From contig JAUNAE010000047.1 of assembly GCA_030527765.1 (NCBI GenBank), positions 1-16,649 of the forward strand: a stretch of 16,649 nucleotides of DNA, in the 5' to 3' direction. A program made the translations under genes and the position numbers. Source of the stretch: Eubacteriales bacterium (lineage in GTDB: Bacteria; Bacillota_A; Clostridia; Lachnospirales; Lachnospiraceae). Of this stretch, positions 1-8,109 are shown in pieces (within the stretch, counting starts at the first letter, position 1; each line of letters opens with the position of its first letter). The notes under the pieces are model-generated. The model was given only the letters and a program-made list of their open reading frames with translations, did no database searches and had not been told where the DNA came from.

Positions 1-2837
1 GACTCTCCCGCATCTCTTTTGTTTTCCGGATCGTAAGAAGCACCACTGTAGCCGGATTGAAACTCCTCATAGATTTCATCGTTTCCAACCTGAAGATATC
101 CTCTGCCAATCTGTGTCAGGTTAGCCGCATCCGGTTTGTGAAGCAGATCCGTACTGTCCTGACGATCCTGCACTCTCAGACAGATGCGGAAATGTGCATT
201 GCTCCGAATATGATCGTCCACAACCCCGGCCGGTTTCTGTGTCGCCAGAATCAGATGCACCCCAAGACTCCGCCCGACTTGCGCAACACTGATCAATTCC
301 CTCATAAATTCCGGTTCTGCTTTTTTCAGTTCTGCAAATTCGTCTACCACAATCAGCAGATGGGGAATTGCCTCTTTGGCCTCCCCATTCTGATAAAGCC
401 GCAGATAGGCATCTATATGATTCACTTCATATTCAAGAAACATTCTCTGACGTTTCTGATTCTCACTTTTGATGGATACAAGTGCCCTGTAAATATGATT
501 TCCCGACAAGTTGGAAATGCTGCCGGCCAGATGGGGAAGCCCTTCCATCATGGACGCCATACCTCCGCCTTTGTAGTCAATCAAAAAGTAATTCAGTTCT
601 TCCGGACTGTAATTCACCGCAAGGGACAGAAGAAAGGTCAAAAGTGTTTCACTCTTCCCGGACCCTGTGGTCCCCGCCAGCAGTCCATGGGGGCCATGGT
701 ATTTCTCATGGAGATCCAGACAGAGCCGGTTTCCTCCGGACATAATTCCAAGTTCTCCCCGGATATTGTCATAAGTTCGATTCTTAAGCCACCGTTCTTC
801 CGCATGCAGTTCCTCCGGGGATGTCACTTGATGAAGTTTCAAAAAAGTGATTTTGGAAGGAATCTCACCTTTCTCCGTCTGTTCGGAAACCCGGATCCCG
901 GAAATACTTCTGGCAAATCGTTCCAAATCCGCCGGGGTTACTCTGTCAAATTCCACCTTTCCATCCGTTTTCTCACTTCCATCCGTACAGTATATTCCAG
1001 AACAGGAAGATGTCTTTTCGATAATTCTATGGCAGATGTGCGGAAGTCTTTGGACACTCTGTGCCATAACACAAACGGTAAACCCCAGTTTCCTGTTCTC
1101 CTGCTGAAAGAGATGCTGAAAATCCCTGTGTTCCTTCATCTCTTCTTCCGAAATAAACAGAAGGATGTGCGGCAGAAACCGAAGACGGCTGTTCTCCTTC
1201 TGAAGTGCTGTTCTTTCCCGCAGAACCCGAGAAAGCTGTGCCAGAACTTCTGCTCCTTCTTCTCTGTTCGCCGCATAGTAACGTACCTTATGATCCTCAG
1301 ACCAGATATGAGGGAGCCATTTTGCAAACTCCCAGTACTTCGCCTGTTCTCCCCTGGTCTCATTGAAAACCACTGCAATTTTGACCTCTGTATAACAATT
1401 TAAAGCACCGATCTGTGCACCAATCAGCGTTCCGAGTTCTGCCGAACTGTCCGGGGATCGATCACTTACCATTCCAACCATACTTTCCCCGGAAAGATCA
1501 CAGAGAATGGGAACTTCCGTAAGGACAGACAGTTCCTTCTTGATCCTTCCCGGGTGCTCTGTGAGTTCATCCATATCCAAAAGAAACCTCTCTTTTGGAA
1601 TTTTAATCTCTGTAGGAAAAGGAACCTCTCCGATACCAAGACGATACTGCATAAAATCCGAATGAATCGGCGTTCTCTCCCACAATCCCTGCCGATTCCG
1701 AAGCCCGACATATTCTTCCGGCGGCGGATACAAATTCTGCCGGTGCTTCCGGAAGTCTTCCGCAATTTCTTTCAACTCTGTTTTTTTTCGAAGCAGATAG
1801 GCAAGATATGCCTTCTTCCGATGCGTTTCCTTCTCCCTTGATTTTTTTGATGCTCTTCGCTGATTCATCACTGCCCAGAACACACTTCCCAAAGCAGCGG
1901 TCACAGACATGAGAAGTCCGGCATATAAGTATCCTCCGCTTCTGCCGCCAAAGGCCATTCTCATAAGACCGAACCCAAGAATCATGGGCAGTGCCATCGT
2001 AAGAGGAGGTCCGATCATCAACCATAACGGCCTTGTTTCCTGAACTGCTTCCCGGGGCGGTTCCTCAATCTCCACCGGTGCAAATTTCACTGCCGGAATT
2101 TTTCTCGGTGCTCTGTGATAAAGAGAAGGATCTGCCTCCGATCCCGGAAGCCCCCTGCCGGAATTCTCCTTTTCCGGGAGTATCGATATTCTCTCCTGCT
2201 TCTGATTCCGTTCTTTCCACTCCGGCAGGCGAAATTCTACTGTTCCGGCAGATGCATCTACCGCAAGCACCCTTCCCAGAAACACCATTGTCAGCTCTGC
2301 AATCTGTATCCGATCCCCAAAGGTCAGAGGATGCTCCCCTCCGGACAATTTGCCATTGATATAGATTCCATTATCGCTGTAACACCGAATATACCAGATT
2401 CCTCCTGCCCATCTCATCACACCATGTACACCGGAAATCTGCTTCTGTTCTCTGCAGAGGACATCACATTCCTCTCTTCTGCCGATCAGGATTTCCTTCT
2501 CTGCCGTCAATCGCAGTTTTCGAAAAGACCGGATGACCCGCTCCACCTTTCGTACTCCGGCAGACAGCTCGACCCCTTCTTTCAACCGGATTCCAAAAAA
2601 TCCATCGGTCCTCAGTTCTTCCGGTTTCTTTAAAAATCTGCTTTCCAGGACCACTTCATAGTCTGTTCCCGGATGAATCCGCCAGATCCCCCGGAGTACT
2701 TCCAGATGAAGCACATAAGGTCTCGAAAGTCCCAGGGCTTCTTTTTCGAGAAGCAGAGAATAGTCTCCGTTACTGAGAGGAGGCAGCAAATACTTTCTGA
2801 CATAATTCTTTGTAAAAAGAGTGATCTGTACTCCCAT
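1..2837 (-). CDS. essC: EssC/YukB-like FtsK-SpoIIIE type VII secretion ATPase, 3' part outside window
   Basis: The frame is open from an ATG at 2837 to the window edge (945 residues visible), so the C-terminus is missing. An FHA domain lies at about residues 114-190, with IGRREECDVL at 118 onward and DNGIYINGK further on. Two membrane segments follow at about 271-290 and 300-323. An FtsK/SpoIIIE ATPase domain has Walker A GTTGSGKSE at 722-730 and a Walker B ending in LLIVVDE near 832-833. This order matches EssC/YukB, the membrane motor that recruits and exports WXG100/LXG substrates in Firmicute type VII secretion. Family members are usually longer and carry further ATPase domains, which would lie beyond the left edge. 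The start overlaps the stop of the upstream VWA-FHA gene by one base (TGATG), with GGAG six bases before the ATG, so the two genes are probably translationally coupled. No esx, essB or essA gene is in view, so a functional secretion system is inferred. Confidence 0.87.
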   Translation of the reverse strand, partial: MGVQITLFTKNYVRKYLLPPLSNGDYSLLLEKEALGLSRPYVLHLEVLRGIWRIHPGTDYEVVLESRFLKKPEELRTDGFFGIRLKEGVELSAGVRKVERVIRSFRKLRLTAEKEILIGRREECDVLCREQKQISGVHGVMRWAGGIWYIRCYSDNGIYINGKLSGGEHPLTFGDRIQIAELTMVFLGRVLAVDASAGTVEFRLPEWKERNQKQERISILPEKENSGRGLPGSEADPSLYHRAPRKIPAVKFAPVEIEEPPREAVQETRPLWLMIGPPLTMALPMILGFGLMRMAFGGRSGGYLYAGLLMSVTAALGSVFWAVMNQRRASKKSREKETHRKKAYLAYLLRKKTELKEIAEDFRKHRQNLYPPPEEYVGLRNRQGLWERTPIHSDFMQYRLGIGEVPFPTEIKIPKERFLLDMDELTEHPGRIKKELSVLTEVPILCDLSGESMVGMVSDRSPDSSAELGTLIGAQIGALNCYTEVKIAVVFNETRGEQAKYWEFAKWLPHIWSEDHKVRYYAANREEGAEVLAQLSRVLRERTALQKENSRLRFLPHILLFISEEEMKEHRDFQHLFQQENRKLGFTVCVMAQSVQRLPHICHRIIEKTSSCSGIYCTDGSEKTDGKVEFDRVTPADLERFARSISGIRVSEQTEKGEIPSKITFLKLHQVTSPEELHAEERWLKNRTYDNIRGELGIMSGGNRLCLDLHEKYHGPHGLLAGTTGSGKSETLLTFLLSLAVNYSPEELNYFLIDYKGGGMASMMEGLPHLAGSISNLSGNHIYRALVSIKSENQKRQRMFLEYEVNHIDAYLRLYQNGEAKEAIPHLLIVVDEFAELKKAEPEFMRELISVAQVGRSLGVHLILATQKPAGVVDDHIRSNAHFRICLRVQDRQDSTDLLHKPDAANLTQIGRGYLQVGNDEIYEEFQSGYSGASYDPENKRDAGE

Positions 2838-4327
2838 CACATTCTCCACAAAACAGAAACGGTAAATTCCGAGTCTCCAAGCCTCAAAAGATCCCCGTCC
2901 TGAAGCATTTCCGGTGACGTCAGTCTGGATTTGTTCAACCAGATTCCATTTCTGGAATGAAGATCTTCAATATACACCTCACGTTCCCTGACAGTCAGCC
3001 GTCCATGCCGTCGGGAAATGGACTTATCCCCGGTAAGCACCCAGTCTGCATCCTTTCCGCCTTTTCCAAACAACACACTTCCTGATACTCTCTGTCTGAA
3101 AATTCTCAAAGGATTATTGACATCCGTCAGTTGAATATCTACGCCCTTCTCCCCGGAAAACAGTTCCTGTGCCTTCTCTCTATCCTGTTCGTTCTCCACG
3201 GAAGCGTTTCTCTCATGAGTTTTTCCGAAACTGCCGGCTCTCCTTTTCTTCACAAGCAGAATTCCTCCGGCAATTCCGAAAAGCAGTACACCGGCTGGAA
3301 TCAAGATCCATAGAAGAAAAGAATTTCTGTCGTTTCTGTCTGCCGGATCTTCAGGCCTAATCTCGTTCTCTTCTACCTGCGACGGCTCAGGTGTGGGAGA
3401 ACTGGTCGGAATCGGCGTATTCGTCGCCTCTATCACCGGAACCTGGGCAAAAGTGATTTCTTTTCTGCAAAGAAGGTTTCTGTCTCCGTTTCTCTCATAA
3501 ATAGCAATCTGGTGACCACCGCCGTCCTTCAGATCGTCTGGAACCTCCACAAGAATTGCCCTTGTATCAGATGCGGCCTCCGGAAACAGCTCCTGCTGCT
3601 TTGCTGCTTCCACATCTCTGTACTCCCCACCGGATTTTCGTGACAAATAAGACAACACTTCCAGCATCTCCGAATTCCCTCCGCAGCCCAGTGTATAAAT
3701 CGGTATCCCGACGTCACGAATCCGGTCTTTCAGTTCTTCCAGATGGTAGTCTCCACCGGAGCTTTCTCCTCCGTCTGTAATGAGCAGAATTCTGGAGGCA
3801 CAATGAATACGCTCCATAGAATCCAATTCCATAAGAGCATCAGACAGTATCCGAAAGACAAAGGTGTCCCGGTTATGGAATTTTAATTCCTGAATGGATG
3901 TACGAACCGCATCATAATCGGTCGAAAAATCATTGATGGTATCAATGTTCTCCCCAAAGGTACCGAATCGAATCTCTTCCTGTTCTCCGTGAGAATCCAG
4001 AAGCCGTATGAGAGCGGATTTTAAGCTTTCTCTCTGAGTCACCGGAATTGACTCAGAATTATCTACAAGAATCCATGTGCGGAGTACTCCGGTCTCCTCT
4101 TCCTGTACCGGACATTCCGCTGTACCCGCCAGAACTCTCAGATCTGTGTCACCCGAAATTCCCCGGGTGTAAATCCGAATATTTCCCTCGGTTGTCATAA
4201 CGTTTTCCAGAATCTTCGGCTCAGCCGGAACCGGGATCGTCGTACAAAGAGCGCTTAGACACATGCACGCAAACAGCATGTGCAGCTTCCTTTTCATTAA
4301 TATTTTTTTCACCATATTTCCATTCAT
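2837..4327 (-). CDS. Membrane-anchored VWA and FHA domain protein, partner of EssC
   Basis: Residue numbers count from the furthest upstream ATG at 4411. A Sec signal peptide lies at about 39-64 (basic start, hydrophobic core, then PVPAEP). A von Willebrand A domain follows from about 112, with a complete metal site: DNSES (117-121), Thr183 and Asp213 in LLITDGGE. A proline/threonine-rich linker (about 330-345) leads to one membrane span (about 364-387) and basic KKRR. A cytoplasmic FHA domain ends the protein (about 445-521; GDKSISRRHG, then SRNG). This predicts an outside VWA domain binding a metal-dependent ligand and an inside domain reading phosphothreonine. The 4411 start has no ribosome binding site. 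A start at 4327 or 4315, near AGGGG and just before the signal peptide, is more likely, though the spacing is poor for both. It lies first before essC, which suggests a role in that secretion system. Its exact role is unknown. Confidence 0.85.
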   Translation of the reverse strand: MNGNMVKKILMKRKLHMLFACMCLSALCTTIPVPAEPKILENVMTTEGNIRIYTRGISGDTDLRVLAGTAECPVQEEETGVLRTWILVDNSESIPVTQRESLKSALIRLLDSHGEQEEIRFGTFGENIDTINDFSTDYDAVRTSIQELKFHNRDTFVFRILSDALMELDSMERIHCASRILLITDGGESSGGDYHLEELKDRIRDVGIPIYTLGCGGNSEMLEVLSYLSRKSGGEYRDVEAAKQQELFPEAASDTRAILVEVPDDLKDGGGHQIAIYERNGDRNLLCRKEITFAQVPVIEATNTPIPTSSPTPEPSQVEENEIRPEDPADRNDRNSFLLWILIPAGVLLFGIAGGILLVKKRRAGSFGKTHERNASVENEQDREKAQELFSGEKGVDIQLTDVNNPLRIFRQRVSGSVLFGKGGKDADWVLTGDKSISRRHGRLTVREREVYIEDLHSRNGIWLNKSRLTSPEMLQDGDLLRLGDSEFTVSVLWRM

Positions 4328-4420
4328 TTCCCCTGAATGGTTTCCTGATTTCATCCTACCATTCTGCCATTTCAGAAGCAACGAAATCTCATCGTAGTAT
4401 TTCGACACCATTCGCGGAAG

Positions 4421-4460
4421 TCTACATGGACATTCACAATCCGCTCCGTTACTTGCTCAT
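4421..4460 (-). repeat. Diverged copy of the dispersed intergenic repeat
   Basis: The plus-strand core GGACATTCACAATCCGCTCC, followed by GTTACTTG, matches the better copies at 4509-4553 and 11365-11413 in the same order but with several substitutions. It sits between the sugar operon terminator and the secretion module. The small CGGAT/ATCCG hairpin of the other copies is partly broken here. Confidence 0.45.
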
Positions 4461-4465
4461 AACAG

Positions 4466-4503
4466 AAAAACTGCTGTAAAATCCCAAAGATTTTACAGCA
4501 GTT
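4466..4503 (-). terminator. Rho-independent terminator of the sugar operon
   Basis: A perfect 15-bp stem (4469-4483 paired with 4489-4503) has a five-base loop. On the minus strand it is followed by TTTTTCTG. It lies about 100 bases after the LacI-family gene stop and closes the operon. Confidence 0.88.
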
Positions 4504-4508
4504 CTATA

Positions 4509-4553
4509 GTCAAACGGATATTTGCAATCCGCTTCGTCACTTAATTCGGTTAA
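4509..4553 (-). repeat. Dispersed intergenic repeat, copy 1
   Basis: The 45 bases from GTCAAACGGATAT to TTCGGTTAA match 11365-11413 nearly base for base apart from a few substitutions and a small indel. Inside is a short hairpin, CGGAT/ATCCG, with a seven-base loop in which one loop base differs between copies. It lies between the LacI-family stop codon and the terminator, so it is probably transcribed in the 3' untranslated region. Confidence 0.7.
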
Positions 4554-4598
4554 CCCATATGATCATTCTATTCTCTCACGAGATTCTCATTGTGATCT

Positions 4599-5612
4599 CT
4601 AATTTTTTCGTTTTGTCAGATCCTGCACACTTTCCCGCTCAATGAACTGAGTGCACATCTGCATTTTTATATTTACATTGTCTTTGTTCTGAATCTTGTC
4701 CCGAAGTCTGCGCACTGCAATTCTTCCCATCTCCTGTTTCGGAACCCGAAGGGTTGTCAATGTCGGGGAAGAAATCGAAGAGAAAGTGAGATCATCAAAG
4801 CCGATGAGAGAGACTTCCTCCGGAACCCGAACCCCAAATTCCTGCAATGCCTTCATCACTCCAAGAGCAATCATATCGTTCTCTGCAAAAAATGCCGTCG
4901 GAAGCTTCGGATTCGTTTTCAGAATCTCTTTCATATCGTTATAAGCTCCATCCATTGTAGCAGAAATGGAGAAAATATACTCTGATTTGATCGGAAGCTT
5001 TGCTTTGTGCATAGACGTCTGGAAACCGGAAGCTCTGGAACGGAACGGTTTGATTCTCAGTTTTCCCTGGAGATATCCCATCTCCGTATGTCCCTTGGAA
5101 ATCAGGTAATCCGTGGCCATGCGGGCGGAATCCGCATTGTTGATCAGCATTGCATCAAAACTCATGCCTTCTTTCCAGTAATCAATCACAACCAGCGGGC
5201 AGGACATCCCGCGAATCAGGTCCACATCCTCATCCATCAGTTCCGTGCCAAGAAGGATCACCGCAGAATCCCGATCATTCTGAAGCCACTGCACCTGTTC
5301 GTGGTAGTTTGCCTCTCTTCGATCCAGATTATACATAATCATCTCCATGCCAAAGGCACGGCATTCCTGCTCAACTCCCGAAATCATTAATGGAAAAAAA
5401 GGAGTATCTTCTACGATCAGGCCATTGCGTTTGAACATCACAAACTTCACCTTGCGAATTCTGTTCTCTTCAAAATATCCGAGATCCTGAGCCGCCTTCA
5501 TGATTTTGGCCGCAGTTTCGGCATTTACCCCTCTTTTATAGTTCAAAGCATTCGAAACTGTCGCCGGTGAAAATCCGGTTACTTCACTGATCTTCTTTAC
5601 GCTGACCTTCAT
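4599..5612 (-). CDS. LacI-family transcriptional regulator
   Basis: The protein has 337 residues, the usual length for this family. The N-terminal helix-turn-helix spans about residues 3-48 (SVKKISEVTGFSPATVSNAL), followed by a hinge and a periplasmic-binding-like sensor domain with the typical VSLIGFDD stretch near the C-terminal half. It is the last gene of the operon, starting 10 bases after the sugar kinase stop, with AAGGGGGAG just upstream of the ATG. The family usually represses sugar genes and releases DNA on binding a sugar or sugar phosphate. This position suggests that it controls the operon it belongs to, with feedback on itself. A candidate operator lies at 10401-10428. The inducer is unknown; the operon's aldose, ketose or ketose phosphate is the natural guess. 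Confidence 0.93.
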   Translation of the reverse strand: MKVSVKKISEVTGFSPATVSNALNYKRGVNAETAAKIMKAAQDLGYFEENRIRKVKFVMFKRNGLIVEDTPFFPLMISGVEQECRAFGMEMIMYNLDRREANYHEQVQWLQNDRDSAVILLGTELMDEDVDLIRGMSCPLVVIDYWKEGMSFDAMLINNADSARMATDYLISKGHTEMGYLQGKLRIKPFRSRASGFQTSMHKAKLPIKSEYIFSISATMDGAYNDMKEILKTNPKLPTAFFAENDMIALGVMKALQEFGVRVPEEVSLIGFDDLTFSSISSPTLTTLRVPKQEMGRIAVRRLRDKIQNKDNVNIKMQMCTQFIERESVQDLTKRKN

Positions 5613-5622
5613 AGTCTCCCCC

Positions 5623-7101
5623 TTACTTCGTTCGAACCATAGCTACTGCTTCACTCCAGCCTTTTCGTTTCTGTTCCCGGAGATTCTCATCCATAGCCGG
5701 TGCGTACGATGTTCTTTTCTGTTTTGCAAAAATACTTTCGTCATAAATTCCCACAGACAATCCAGCAGCATATGCAGCTCCAATTCCCGAGAGCTCCTCA
5801 GAATCCGGAATTCTAACCGGAATCTTCAGCATATCACTCTGAAACTGCATAAGATATCCATTTTTTGTAGGACCTCCGTCTACACGGAGCTCCTCAATAT
5901 GAATACCGGATGCTTTGCTCATAGTCTCCACAATATCGGTAATCTGATGGGCGATACAGTCCAGACCTGCGCGGACAATCTCATTTCGTCCGGTCATTCG
6001 TGTCATTCCTGTAATCGCCGCGTTTGCCTTGCTGTCCCAATAAGGCGCACCAAGGCCTGAGAATGCCGGAACAAGATAGGTGTGATCCTGTGGATGAGCC
6101 TCTCTTGCAAGTCCTTCGGTTTCTCCCGGAGATGTAATGAGTTTCAGATCATCTTTCAGCCAGGTAATGACTGCACCTGTATAATTGATATTGCCTTCCA
6201 ACACATAATTTACTTTGCCGCCCATGGACCAGGCAAGAGATGTTACAACTCCAAGATCTGTGAATACCGGAGTCTCTCCGATATTCATCATAATCGAAGA
6301 TCCTGTTCCGTAAGTCGTCTTAATCATTCCTTTTTTGAGGCATCCCTGACCAAACAGAGCACCGTGGGAATCTCCCATCACACCTCGAATCGGAATCGGA
6401 TGATCCAGATAACCTTCAAAGTCCGTTTCTCCGTAATCTCCATCGGAATCGGTCACTTCTGCCATACAGGAAGGATCAATGCCAAAAATTCCGAGAATCT
6501 CAGGATCCCATGCCAATGTCCGGATATTAAACAGCTGTGTGCGGGACGCATTGGAATAATCTGTCTTAAAGACCTTTCCTCCCGTCAGTTTATACACAAG
6601 CCAGCTGTCAATCGTTCCAACTGCGATTTCCTTCTCAGCAGCTTTCTCGGAAACTCCTTCTACGTTCTCAAAAATCCAGGCAAGCTTTGCCCCTGAAAAG
6701 TACGGAGAAAGAGGAAGCCCTGTTCTCTCCTGAATCATGGCGCTGTGTCCTTCTGCCTCAATTCGCTCACAGATGGCGGTTCCTCTTGCGCACTGCCATA
6801 CAATGGCATTGTACACAGGCTCTCCGGTTGTTCGGTTCCAGCAGGCAGAAGTCTCTCTCTGGTTGCTGATTCCGAGAACCGCAAGGTCATTCTTGTCAAT
6901 TCCCGCCTTCTCCACGAGATTCTTTACGACCTGCAGTGTATTCTTGTAAATTTCCCGAAGATCATGTTCTACATATCCCCGGTCATCAATGATCTGTCTG
7001 TGAGGCAGATCCGCTCTGCAAAGCAGACTTCCTTCCTCATCAAACAGAAGTGCCTTTGTACCCTGGGTACTCTGGTCAATTCCCAATACATATTTTCCCA
7101 T
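5623..7101 (-). CDS. FGGY-family sugar kinase, glycerol-kinase-like, probable ketose kinase
   Basis: The protein has 492 residues with FGGY features throughout: the N-terminal phosphate motif GIDQSTQGTKA (7-17), SNQRETSACWN (79-89), NAIVWQC (98-104), the catalytic aspartate in GDSHGALFGQG (243-253; Asp244) and the ATP-site TTYGTGSS (262-269). It resembles glycerol kinase overall, but the usual GDQQAAL is GDSHGAL here, and that region contributes to the substrate pocket. Together with its place between transketolase and LacI genes and downstream of an aldose isomerase, this argues for a ketose such as apulose or xylulose rather than glycerol. The expected reaction is ATP-dependent phosphorylation of the ketose made by the isomerase. 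The ATG at 7101 is preceded by GAGGAAA at a rather long spacing. An automatic glpK label would probably be misleading. Confidence 0.88.
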   Translation of the reverse strand: MGKYVLGIDQSTQGTKALLFDEEGSLLCRADLPHRQIIDDRGYVEHDLREIYKNTLQVVKNLVEKAGIDKNDLAVLGISNQRETSACWNRTTGEPVYNAIVWQCARGTAICERIEAEGHSAMIQERTGLPLSPYFSGAKLAWIFENVEGVSEKAAEKEIAVGTIDSWLVYKLTGGKVFKTDYSNASRTQLFNIRTLAWDPEILGIFGIDPSCMAEVTDSDGDYGETDFEGYLDHPIPIRGVMGDSHGALFGQGCLKKGMIKTTYGTGSSIMMNIGETPVFTDLGVVTSLAWSMGGKVNYVLEGNINYTGAVITWLKDDLKLITSPGETEGLAREAHPQDHTYLVPAFSGLGAPYWDSKANAAITGMTRMTGRNEIVRAGLDCIAHQITDIVETMSKASGIHIEELRVDGGPTKNGYLMQFQSDMLKIPVRIPDSEELSGIGAAYAAGLSVGIYDESIFAKQKRTSYAPAMDENLREQKRKGWSEAVAMVRTK

Positions 7102-7128
7102 AATTTATTGTTTCCTCATATGCGGTAT

Positions 7129-7159
7129 CAGCGCAGCAGATCATACGTCCGCTGCGCTG
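7129..7159 (-). other. Intercistronic hairpin between transketolase and kinase genes
   Basis: A perfect 9-bp GC-rich stem (7129-7137 with 7151-7159, CAGCGCAGC) has a 13-base loop. It lies in the 75-base gap of the operon. No T-run follows on the minus strand, so it does not look like a terminator. It may stabilise or process the mRNA, or set the kinase level. Confidence 0.6.
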
Positions 7160-7176
7160 TTTGATTTTGTTATTTT

Positions 7177-8109
7177 TTATTTCAGAGCTTCTTCGGCTGT
7201 TTTTGCCATTCCTTCAGCATTTAATCCATAAAAGTTAAATACTTCTTTGGAAGTTCCTGTAATTACCGGAGCATCCGGAAGTGCCAGATTGATCACTTTC
7301 TTCGGGCACTCAGACGCAACTACCTGAGATACCATAGATCCAAGTCCGCCGAATGGAGAATGTTCTTCCGCTGTGATGACAACTTTTGCATTGGAAGCTG
7401 CCTTGATAATTCCGTCCCGATCCAGAGGTTTTACACAGTACATATCAAGAACTGTTGCGGAAATTCCTTTTTCTTTCAACAGTTTTGCTGCCTCATAGGC
7501 AGGTCTTACCATTTCGCCGCAGGCAATAAATGCAACATCTGTTCCTTCGCAAAGAACAGTTGCTTTATCCATCTCAAATGGAACATTGCCTTCCTCGTAA
7601 ATATCCTCTACCGGATTGCGTCCGACACGAATGTATGCCGGTTTCTCATCCTTCAGAAGTTCCTCAACAAGACATCTTGTCTGGAAGCGATCGCTCGGGA
7701 GATAAACTCTCATATTCGGAATGGAAGCCATAGCCGCAATATCCTGTGCAGAATGATGACTCATTCCAAGTGCACCGTAGCTGATTCCACCACTGATACC
7801 GATTAATTTTACATTTGTATTTGAGTATGCGCAGTCAATTTTTGCCTGCTCATAGCTTCTGGTAGAAAGGAAACAAGCCGGAGATGCCGCATAAGGTTTT
7901 TTGCCGCAGTGAGCCATTCCTGCAGAAATACTTACCAGATCCTGCTCTGCGATACCGACTTCTACAAACTGTTCCGGATAGGCGTCTGCAAAAGGTGTCA
8001 TGGAGGCAGATCCTCTGGAATCGCTGCACAGTACAACAACGTCCTTATCCTCTTTTGCGTGCTCCATCAGTACCTCACAAATTGCCTGACGATTTGGAAT
8101 CTTATTCAT
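7177..8109 (-). CDS. Transketolase C-terminal subunit (split transketolase)
   Basis: The protein has 310 residues and covers the pyrimidine-binding and C-terminal domains of transketolase, the second half of a normal single-chain enzyme. GIAEQD (52-57) contains the conserved catalytic glutamate that activates thiamine diphosphate, and SHHSAQDIA (117-125) is also typical. The start is set at 8109 because AAAGGAGG lies nine bases upstream; a longer reading from 8142 lacks this. The gene overlaps the end of the N-terminal subunit gene by eight bases, which suggests coupled translation and equal amounts. The two chains should form one active site moving a two-carbon ketol unit from a ketose phosphate to an aldose phosphate. 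In this operon the donor is probably the product of the adjacent kinase. DXP synthase is less likely, since the split form and the length fit transketolase. Confidence 0.92.
   Translation of the reverse strand: MNKIPNRQAICEVLMEHAKEDKDVVVLCSDSRGSASMTPFADAYPEQFVEVGIAEQDLVSISAGMAHCGKKPYAASPACFLSTRSYEQAKIDCAYSNTNVKLIGISGGISYGALGMSHHSAQDIAAMASIPNMRVYLPSDRFQTRCLVEELLKDEKPAYIRVGRNPVEDIYEEGNVPFEMDKATVLCEGTDVAFIACGEMVRPAYEAAKLLKEKGISATVLDMYCVKPLDRDGIIKAASNAKVVITAEEHSPFGGLGSMVSQVVASECPKKVINLALPDAPVITGTSKEVFNFYGLNAEGMAKTAEEALK

Noticed and set aside
57..1403. A 448-residue plus-strand reading frame
   Set aside because: It lies antisense to essC, is full of low-complexity Phe/Cys/Arg stretches, has no recognisable domain, and the minus strand gives a clear ATPase with Walker motifs.
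5623..7101. Calling the FGGY kinase a true glycerol kinase
   Set aside because: The GDSH motif and the setting among isomerase and transketolase genes argue against glycerol; no glpF or glpD is present.
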